From positions 372,001-436,000 of the forward strand of contig NZ_JACEZU010000001.1 in the NCBI RefSeq assembly GCF_014042355.1: a stretch of DNA of 64,000 nt, written 5' to 3'. The notes under the pieces are model-generated. The model did no database searches. It was given only the letters and a program-made list of their open reading frames with translations, and was not told where the DNA came from. Source of the stretch: Rugamonas apoptosis. Lineage in GTDB: Bacteria > Pseudomonadota > Gammaproteobacteria > Burkholderiales > Burkholderiaceae_D. The position numbers were made by a program, and so were the translations under genes. Of this stretch, positions 56,771-64,000 are shown one piece after another (positions within the stretch are counted from its first letter, which is position 1; each line of letters starts with the position of its first letter).

Positions 56771-58219
56771 ATGGGCAAGAAACTCAAGAATACCGGGCTG
56801 ATTGGCCTGGGTGTCATCGCCGGCATCGCCGTTTCGCTGCAGTTCTCCGCGATGGCGCAAAAGCCCGTGGAGCCGGCCCTGCCGCTGGAGGAATTACGCC
56901 AGCTGGCCGACGTGTTCGGCCTCATCAAGTCGGACTACGTGGAGCCGGTCGAGGACAAGAAACTGCTGACCGAAGCCATCGCCGGCATGGTCGCCTCGCT
57001 TGATCCCCATTCCGCCTACCTGGACAAGAAAGCCTACGCCGAGCTGCGCGAAGGCTCGCAAGGCAAGTTCGTCGGCCTCGGCATCGAGATCGGCCAAAGC
57101 GAGGATGGCTACATCAAGATCGTCTCGCCGATCGAGGATTCGCCAGCCTACCGGGCTGGCATCAAGGCGGGCGACCTGATCACGCGGCTCGACGGTACCC
57201 CCGTCAAAGGCATGAGCCTGGATGACTCCGTGAAAAAAATGCGCGGCGAACCGCACACCAAGGTCAACCTGACCGTGTTGCGCAAGGGCGAGACGGAACC
57301 GCTGCTGTTCGCCATCGCGCGCGAGGAAATCCACCAGAAAAGCGTGAAGGGCAGGCTGATCGAGCCCGGTTACGCCTGGCTGCGCATCGCCCAGTTCCAG
57401 GAACCGACAGTCGACGACCTGGCCGCCAAGCTCGTGGAGCTGTACAAGCAAGACCCCAATATCAAGGGCCTGGTGCTGGACCTGCGCAACGACCCGGGCG
57501 GCGTGCTGCAAGGGGCGATCGGCGTGGCGGCCGCGTTCCTGCCGCGCGATTCGGCCATCGTCTCCACCAATGGCCAGTTGCCCGACTCCAAGCAGATCTT
57601 CTACGGCCGGCCCGAATACTACGCGCTGCGCAACGACAGCGACGCGCTGGCCAAGCTGCCCGACGCCATCAAGAAGGTGCCGATGGCGGTGCTGGTCAAC
57701 ACCGGTTCGGCTTCGGCCTCGGAAATCGTGGCCGGCGCGCTGCAGGACTACAAGCGCGCCGCCATCATCGGCAGCCAGACGTTTGGTAAAGGTTCGGTGC
57801 AGACCATCCGCCAGCTCACGCCGGACACGGCCGTCAAGCTGACCACGGCCCGCTACTACACGCCCAACGGCCGCTCGATCCAGGCCAAGGGCATCTCGCC
57901 CGACTTGCTGGTCGATGAAAACGCCGACGGCGACGGCCTGAACAGCCTGCGCACGCGTGAAGCCGACCTCGACAAGCACCTCAGCAACGACCGCGACCAG
58001 GAAGGCGCCAAGACCAACCGCGACGAGCTGGAAGAACAGTTGCGCGTGATGGCCATGGAAAAGCAGCGCAAGCCGCTGGAATATGGCAGCACCGATGACT
58101 TCCAGCTGAGCCAGGCGCTGAACCACCTGAAAGGCTTGCCGGTACGGCTGGCCAAGACGGAATCCAAGCTGGTGCAGGTGGAAAGCCCCACCGTCAAGAA
58201 AGACCTGAGCAAAAAATAA
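56771..58219 (+). CDS. S41-family C-terminal processing peptidase (CtpA/Prc-like)
   Basis: A 482-residue periplasmic serine protease. A signal anchor lies at residues 8-30 (TGLIGLGVIAGIAVSLQFSAMA). The PDZ domain (about 95-180) has GLGIEIGQSEDGYIKIVSP and AGIKAGDLITRLDG. The catalytic dyad is Ser in NTGSASASEIVAGALQD (about 316) and Lys in GSQTFGKGSVQT (about 341). CtpA-type enzymes trim C-termini or degrade cell-wall hydrolases and misfolded proteins. The C-terminal 60 residues are charged and Lys-rich. Divergent from the Spy-like gene; both may belong to envelope quality control. Confidence 0.94.
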   Translation: MGKKLKNTGLIGLGVIAGIAVSLQFSAMAQKPVEPALPLEELRQLADVFGLIKSDYVEPVEDKKLLTEAIAGMVASLDPHSAYLDKKAYAELREGSQGKFVGLGIEIGQSEDGYIKIVSPIEDSPAYRAGIKAGDLITRLDGTPVKGMSLDDSVKKMRGEPHTKVNLTVLRKGETEPLLFAIAREEIHQKSVKGRLIEPGYAWLRIAQFQEPTVDDLAAKLVELYKQDPNIKGLVLDLRNDPGGVLQGAIGVAAAFLPRDSAIVSTNGQLPDSKQIFYGRPEYYALRNDSDALAKLPDAIKKVPMAVLVNTGSASASEIVAGALQDYKRAAIIGSQTFGKGSVQTIRQLTPDTAVKLTTARYYTPNGRSIQAKGISPDLLVDENADGDGLNSLRTREADLDKHLSNDRDQEGAKTNRDELEEQLRVMAMEKQRKPLEYGSTDDFQLSQALNHLKGLPVRLAKTESKLVQVESPTVKKDLSKK

Positions 58220-58225
58220 GCAGCG

Positions 58226-58250
58226 GCGCGCCGGCCCCTCCCCGGCGCGC
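58226..58250 (+). terminator. G/C hairpin after the protease gene
   Basis: GCGCGCCGG (58226-58234) pairs with CCGGCGCGC (58242-58250) over a 7-base loop, just past the protease stop. No U-tract follows, so it would be a weak or Rho-assisted terminator. Confidence 0.45.
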
Positions 58251-58369
58251 GCACGCGGCCCGCTAGAAAATCAAGCGGGCGATTAGAAAATACGCTGATC
58301 CGGCCCGCCATTGTGTAGAATTTGCTCACTTGTGGCGCCAGCCATATTATCACATTTGAAAGCTTAACC

Positions 58370-59491
58370 ATGAAACAAGCCGTCATCAGCGGTACCGGCC
58401 TCTTTACGCCAGCGCAATCGATCTCCAACGAAGAGCTGGTTACCTGCTTCAACGCCTACGCCGAAAAATTCAACGCCGATCATGCCGCCGCCATCGCCGA
58501 CGGCAGCGTGACGGCGCTGGAAATGTCCAGCGTCGGCTTCATCGAGAAAGCGTCCGGCATCAAGTCGCGCTTCGTGATGGAAAAGAGCGGCATCCTCGAT
58601 CCCGAACGCATGGTGTCGCGCATCCCCGAGCGCGGCGACGACGAATTGTCGCTGCAAGCGGAAATCTGCGTGGCCGCCGCGCGCCAGGCGCTGGACCGCG
58701 CCGGCCGCAGCCCGGCCGACATCGACATGGTGCTGGTCGCCTGCAGCAATATGCAGCGCGCCTACCCGGCCATGGCGGTGGAAGTGCAGCAAGCGCTGGG
58801 CATCGATGGCTACGGCTTCGACATGAACGTGGCCTGCTCCTCGGCCACCTTCGGCGTCCAAACGGCGGTTGCCGCCATCAAGAGCGGCCAGGCGCGCGCC
58901 GTGCTGGTGCTCAATCCGGAAATCACCAGCGGCCACCTGAACTGGCGCGACCGCGACAGCCACTTCATCTTCGGCGACGCCTGCACGGCGATGGTGATCG
59001 AGGACGCGGCCACGGCCCAGGGCCCGCACCGCTTCGAGATCCTGGAGACCCAGCTCAAGACGGCATTCTCCAACAATATCCGCAACAACTTCGGTTTCCT
59101 GAACCGCTTCGACGAAGCGGGCATCGGCCAGCCGGACAAACTGTTCCGCCAGCAGGGGCGCAAGGTGTTCAAGGACGTGTGCCCGATGGCCGCCGAGATG
59201 ATCAAGACCACCATCGCCAGCGCCGGCCTGGAAGTGCCGCAGGTGAGCCGCTACTGGCTGCACCAGGCCAACCTGAACATGAATCTGCTGATCAGCCGCA
59301 TGGTGCTGGGCCGCGACGCCGAAGCCGGTGAAGCGCCCGTGATCCTGGACACCTACGCCAACACCTCGTCGGCCGGATCCATCATCGCCTTCCACAAACA
59401 TTCGGACGACCTGGCCGCCGGCCAGCTGGGCGTGATCTGCTCGTTCGGCGCCGGCTACTCGATCGGCTGCGTGGTGGTGCGCAAGCTGTAA
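58370..59491 (+). CDS. Beta-ketoacyl-ACP synthase III family protein (FabH-like)
   Basis: A 373-residue thiolase-fold condensing enzyme, about 55 residues longer than E. coli FabH. The catalytic triad is visible: Cys in MNVACSSATFG (about 156), His in YWLHQANLNMN (about 302), Asn in TYANTSSAGS (about 335). The extra length lies in the N-terminal region (AEKFNADHAAAIADGSVTA). Members of this longer type may take fatty acyl starters or make alkyl natural products rather than start housekeeping fatty acid synthesis. No acyl carrier protein or other fab genes are adjacent, supporting an accessory role. A 19-bp inverted repeat begins three bases after its stop. Confidence 0.9.
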   Translation: MKQAVISGTGLFTPAQSISNEELVTCFNAYAEKFNADHAAAIADGSVTALEMSSVGFIEKASGIKSRFVMEKSGILDPERMVSRIPERGDDELSLQAEICVAAARQALDRAGRSPADIDMVLVACSNMQRAYPAMAVEVQQALGIDGYGFDMNVACSSATFGVQTAVAAIKSGQARAVLVLNPEITSGHLNWRDRDSHFIFGDACTAMVIEDAATAQGPHRFEILETQLKTAFSNNIRNNFGFLNRFDEAGIGQPDKLFRQQGRKVFKDVCPMAAEMIKTTIASAGLEVPQVSRYWLHQANLNMNLLISRMVLGRDAEAGEAPVILDTYANTSSAGSIIAFHKHSDDLAAGQLGVICSFGAGYSIGCVVVRKL

Positions 59492-59493
59492 AA

Positions 59494-59553
59494 AAGCGGG
59501 GTCAGTTCCGGCATCGCGCCACCATTGGCACATAGCCGGAACTGACCCCGCTT
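59494..59553. repeat. 19-bp perfect inverted repeat with GGGGTCAGTTCCGG core
   Basis: 59494-59512 and 59535-59553 are exact reverse complements with a 22-base spacer. It begins three bases after the FabH-like stop and lies between convergent genes. The core resembles the GGGGACGGA hairpins at 2.6 and 46.6 kb in general form. Confidence 0.88.
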
Positions 59554-59557
59554 CTCA

Positions 59558-59582
59558 CTGGCGGCGCACAGTGCGCCGCCAG
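59558..59582. terminator. 12-bp palindrome next to fadH stop
   Basis: CTGGCGGCGCAC and GTGCGCCGCCAG flank a single base (59570). It directly follows the 19-bp inverted repeat and precedes the fadH stop, so the gap between the two convergent genes is almost entirely palindromic. No U-tract. Confidence 0.6.
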
Positions 59583-59598
59583 CGGTGATGGCGCGTCG

Positions 59599-61701
<2,103 letters not shown>

Positions 61702-61710
61702 CTAAACGGG

Positions 61711-61749
61711 TCGCCTTGGCGAGCCGCCTTGGCGAATCGCCTCGGCACG
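61711..61749. repeat. Three 13-bp tandem units upstream of the SRPBCC gene
   Basis: TCGCCTTGGCGAG, CCGCCTTGGCGAA and TCGCCTCGGCACG follow head to tail. Each unit has an inner TCGCC/GGCGA symmetry. A separate hairpin, GACCCGT with ACGGGTC (61691-61712), lies just before. Function unknown. Confidence 0.6.
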
Positions 61750-61758
61750 GGTTGGCGC

Positions 61759-61772
61759 GGGGACAGATTTGT
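61759..61772. repeat. Solo GGGGACAGATTTGT motif
   Basis: This 14-base motif matches the GGGGACxGA core of the intergenic hairpins but has no inverted partner here. It lies 54 bases upstream of the SRPBCC gene. Confidence 0.45.
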
Positions 61773-61825
61773 AACCAGAACGTACTACTCTTGTATTCTG
61801 CCACCCTTTACCTTACGCTGGAAAG

Positions 61826-62395
61826 ATGATGCGATTCCTTCTGTTCCTGATGCTCGGTGTGGCCGCCCCCGCCATGGCGCAAACACCCAAGCTTGAATTA
61901 CCCAAGCTGGAAGTGTCGGTCAACCGGGTGGAACTCGATGTGCGGCACCTGTTCGAGGTGAACGCAGCCGGCACGGTGCAGGCGCCGCCGCAGGCGGTCT
62001 GGCGCATCCTCACCAATTACGAGCGGATGGACGAATTCGTGCCCGACCTGGAGTCGTGCAAGGTATTGGCCCGCAATGGCAATGAAGTCATCATTGAACA
62101 ATTTGGCACGGCCCGTTTTCTGTTCATGTCCAAATCCATCCACCTGATCGTGCGCGCCACCGAGCAGCCGATGACGTCGATCGACATCGCCCTCATCTCG
62201 GGCGACATGAAGCACTACGAATCGCACTGGGAACTGGTGCCCGTGCCGGAGACGGGCGGCACCAAGGTGATCTACACGGGCCGGCTGGTGCCGAATTTCT
62301 ACGTGCCGGGCATCCTGGGCGCCAAGATCATCCGCCACGACATCGAACGCATGATGGCGGCCGTGCTCACGCGCATCGACAGCAAGCGCGAATAG
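61826..62395 (+). CDS. Secreted SRPBCC/START-fold protein
   Basis: A 189-residue protein with a short signal peptide (FLLFLMLGVAAPAMAQ, cleavage near residue 18). The mature part is a Bet v1/polyketide-cyclase-like fold: GTVQAPPQAVWRILTNYERMDEFVPDLESCKVL opens the domain (key AVWRILTNYERMDEFVP), followed by strands and the closing helix IRHDIERMMAAVLTRI. Such proteins bind hydrophobic ligands; here in the periplasm, perhaps a lipid or sterol-like compound. ATG 61826 is the first Met of the signal peptide (a second ATG follows near). It stands alone between fadH and a convergent small gene. Confidence 0.85.
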   Translation: MMRFLLFLMLGVAAPAMAQTPKLELPKLEVSVNRVELDVRHLFEVNAAGTVQAPPQAVWRILTNYERMDEFVPDLESCKVLARNGNEVIIEQFGTARFLFMSKSIHLIVRATEQPMTSIDIALISGDMKHYESHWELVPVPETGGTKVIYTGRLVPNFYVPGILGAKIIRHDIERMMAAVLTRIDSKRE

Positions 62396-62509
62396 CTCAA
62401 GGTCAGCGCGCGCGGGTCAGCGAACAGCGCGGGGAAGAACGCAGCGACCAGCGCGGCAGCCAGCGCCGGCGGCCGGCGTGGCCGGCTGCGGTGCGGGCGG
62501 CATACCCGG

Positions 62510-62962
62510 TTAGGCCAGGTAGGTGTCGCGGTCGCGCAGTTCGGCGAAATTCTCCAGGCTGCCGACCTTGATCAAGACCGGATTGAGACTGAGCTGGCTT
62601 TGCATGGCGCGCCACGCGAACATCCACTCGTGCTCGTCGGCCTCGTGGGCCGTCTTGGTGAAGGCTGCGCCCAACGCGGCGCGGGTGCCGTATTCAACGG
62701 CGCCGTCGATGCCCGCCCAGCTGGGCAAGGCACGCTGCACGGCGCGGTGCACGCGCTCACCGAATTCTTCCGTGTTGTGGATGATCAGGCAGCAGTCGGC
62801 GCTGAACTGTTCGAACAGCTTGCCGTCCCATACCTGGGAAAAACTCAGCGTCAGGCAATTCGACGCCGGCCGCAGCACGAATTGCCCCTGGCTCAGGGCC
62901 AGTTCCAGGTCTTCGCGTACGCCGTAGCGGTACAGGGTGGGGGGGCGTTGATAATCGTGCAT
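62510..62962 (-). CDS. Conserved hypothetical protein
   Basis: A 150-residue protein without signal peptide or membrane segment. It starts MHDYQRPPTLYRYGV and has FVLRPASNCLTLSFSQVWDGK, DCCLIIHNTEEFGERVH and WMFAWRAMQSQLSLNPVLIKVGS. The mix of Arg-Tyr near the start, Ser-rich strands and an acidic C-terminal end recalls enzymes with an ART/RES-like or DUF-type fold, but no motif is convincing. Two adjacent cysteines (DCC) and one further Cys are present. I do not recognise its family. Between the SRPBCC gene (convergent) and the DUF2721 gene (same strand, 55 bases). Confidence 0.75.
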   Translation of the reverse strand: MHDYQRPPTLYRYGVREDLELALSQGQFVLRPASNCLTLSFSQVWDGKLFEQFSADCCLIIHNTEEFGERVHRAVQRALPSWAGIDGAVEYGTRAALGAAFTKTAHEADEHEWMFAWRAMQSQLSLNPVLIKVGSLENFAELRDRDTYLA

Positions 62963-63017
62963 GATGGTATTCGATTCGGTGTAAGAAGGTGGCGGCGGGC
63001 GCCGGACTGCATGTTTG

Positions 63018-63461
63018 TTATTTTACCGGCTGGCGCACATGGCGGTGGGAACGCATGGCGGCCGAGGCGATAAAGATCTCGCGCAGGAACGACACCAGGC
63101 TGACGATCAGGCAGATCATGGCCAGCACGAACATGCCGGCGATGTACTTGTCGAGCGGCAGGTTGGTGATATCGTCCAGGAACAGCATGGCGATGATCAG
63201 GCAGATCAGCAAGGCGCACGAAGTGGCCAGCGTGATCGACACATTGATCAGGTGCGAGCGCCGGTACAAGGTATCGAGTTCGTTGAGGTAGGTATCGTTA
63301 TAACCCACGTCCAGCCGGTCCTCCAGCACGCGCGAACGGTCGATGATGCGGGCCAAACGGTTGATCAGCACCATCAGGAAGGTGCCCACGCCCGTCAGCA
63401 GGAAAACCGGGGCGATGGAGAGCTGGATGATGTGGCCGATGTCGCCGATCTGTATATTCAT
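63018..63461 (-). CDS. DUF2721-type membrane protein
   Basis: A 147-residue protein started at ATG 63461. Three hydrophobic segments lie at about 12-34, 75-97 and 105-128, with a charged loop between the first two (RLARIIDRSRVLEDRL). The beginning DIGHIIQLSIAPVFLLTGVG and the pattern of one helix, cytosolic linker and a helix pair fit DUF2721. Function unknown in the family as far as I know. It ends in a basic tail (RSHRHVRQPVK), consistent with a cytoplasmic C-terminus. Confidence 0.82.
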   Translation of the reverse strand: MNIQIGDIGHIIQLSIAPVFLLTGVGTFLMVLINRLARIIDRSRVLEDRLDVGYNDTYLNELDTLYRRSHLINVSITLATSCALLICLIIAMLFLDDITNLPLDKYIAGMFVLAMICLIVSLVSFLREIFIASAAMRSHRHVRQPVK

Positions 63462-63576
63462 GAGTGCGATGATGGTTCCTCGATACTGATTGTGGTGCAG
63501 GCTGTAGTGTAGCAGGCGGCACCGGCGGCCGGCCATTTGATCGGAAAACTATCGCACCAAGTGGTATGATTTATTA

Positions 63577-63962
63577 ATGAGAAAAGTGTTCAGGACCCGA
63601 ACCTTTAGCCGTTGGATGCGGAAGACGGGTCTGACAGACGATGCATTGTGCAAATCTGTCGCCGAGATGCCAGTGGGCTTATCGACGCTGACTTGGGCGG
63701 CCATGTCATCAAGAAGCGGATTGCTCTGCCTGGCCAAGGCAAACGCGGTGCAGTCAGAACCATTGTGGCCACCAAATTGGCTGATCGCTGGTTCTTTCTC
63801 TTCGGATTTGGCAAAAATGAGCGGGCTAATATCAGCAGTGATGAATTGAAAGTGCTGCAGGAAATGGCGAAAGAATTGCTGACGCTTGATGATCGCCAAC
63901 TGGCGACCGCGCTGGTGGCGGGAGAGATTGTGGAGGTGTGTAATGGCAGCAATCAAGCATAA
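63577..63962 (+). pseudogene. RelE/HigB-type toxin gene with one-base frameshift
   Basis: The frame opens MRKVFRTRTFSRWMRKTG, typical of a DUF1044/RelE-like toxin, and runs to GCC GAG ATG at 63661-63669. The continuation of the same protein, SGLIDADLGGHVIKKRI and then FGFGKNERANIS to EVCNGSNQA, is read one frame over, ending at TAA 63962. Inserting a single G (ATGGCC instead of ATGCC near 63669) restores a 128-residue toxin. The antitoxin gene overlaps its 3' end. Either the toxin is inactivated by a deletion or the sequence has an error at this point; no slippery site suggests programmed shifting. Confidence 0.88.
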
Positions 63963-64000
63963 GAGCCGCATTCTGGCCGAGATGCATGAGACGGCACAAG
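63943..64000 (+). CDS. Antitoxin gene (HigA/NadS-like), cut by window end
   Basis: ATG 63943 opens 19 codons (MAAIKHKSRILAEMHETAQ) before the window ends. The start GGAGG-like site (GTGGAGGTGTGTA) lies inside the toxin's 3' end, an arrangement typical of HigB/HigA-type operons where toxin precedes antitoxin. The N-terminus with an early Met-His-Glu resembles XRE-type antitoxins of this class. The helix-turn-helix would be beyond the edge. Confidence 0.7.
   Translation, partial: MAAIKHKSRILAEMHETAQ

Noticed and set aside
61711..61749. Tandem units considered as a minimal CRISPR-like array.
   Set aside because: Units are contiguous with no spacers and only 13 bp long; no cas genes are present.
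63577..63962. Programmed ribosomal frameshift in the toxin gene.
   Set aside because: No slippery heptamer or downstream structure lies at the junction; a one-base deletion explains it more simply.

Overview
The window is high-GC (well over 60 % G+C by eye), gene-dense Gram-negative DNA. A Burkholderiales-type porin, a Tsx-like outer-membrane channel, a TonB-dependent receptor, BMP-type and polyamine-type ABC transporters and the general codon style suggest a betaproteobacterium, most likely Oxalobacteraceae (Massilia/Duganella/Janthinobacterium-like). This placement is an inference from gene content, not from a marker gene. It reads as ordinary chromosome with metabolic islands. No prophage, integrase, insertion sequence or CRISPR array was seen.

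Layout. 1-4.4 kb: the 3' part of a fused isobutyryl-CoA mutase (icmF), a 33-bp perfect hairpin, a LacI-type repressor and a small Gln-rich coiled-coil protein. 4.4-7.3 kb: a metallo-beta-lactamase-fold hydrolase, then a two-gene unit of a ubiquitin-like MoaD/ThiS protein ending in Gly-Gly and a BNR/propeller protein. 7.5-12.8 kb: HAD-UbiA fusion, GtrA, DprE1-like, DprE2-like and a convergent GT-C transferase, closely mirroring the mycobacterial decaprenyl-phospho-arabinose region. 13-15.8 kb: a GNAT enzyme, a 2Fe-2S protein and a PAS-containing chemoreceptor. 16-23.8 kb: a purine/nucleoside uptake island (BMP ABC transporter, GntR/FCD regulator, Tsx-like channel, guanine-deaminase-like enzyme). 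23.8-27 kb: a glutamine-synthetase-like enzyme divergent from a MocR regulator.

27-31.3 kb: a lipoprotein, a secreted protein, an ECF41-type sigma factor with its carboxymuconolactone-decarboxylase partner and two matching promoters, a Sel1 protein and a cupin. 31.3-35.2 kb: a NarL-type two-component system and a second chemoreceptor. 35.2-45.5 kb: a GABA/polyamine island on the minus strand (gabT, ABC transporter of four genes, gabD, porin) facing a GabR-like MocR regulator. 45.6-46.6 kb: tRNA-Arg(CCG) and a membrane-anchored cytochrome c. 46.7-56.4 kb: three tandem M13 metallopeptidases, a TonB-dependent receptor and a Spy/CpxP-like periplasmic protein with a terminator in its leader. 56.8-63.5 kb: a C-terminal processing protease, a FabH-like ketosynthase, a 2,4-dienoyl-CoA reductase, a secreted SRPBCC protein and two small proteins. 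63.6-64 kb: a RelE/HigB-type toxin gene broken by a one-base deletion, followed by the start of its antitoxin gene.

Most notable: the ECF41 module, where both promoters fit TGTCACA-N16-CGTC (one exactly, one with one mismatch); the DPA-pathway-like operon; the MoaD-like/propeller pair; a family of intergenic inverted repeats sharing a GGGGACxGA-type core; a nested three-arm inverted repeat before gabD; and a duplicated terminator arm in the leader of the Spy-like gene.
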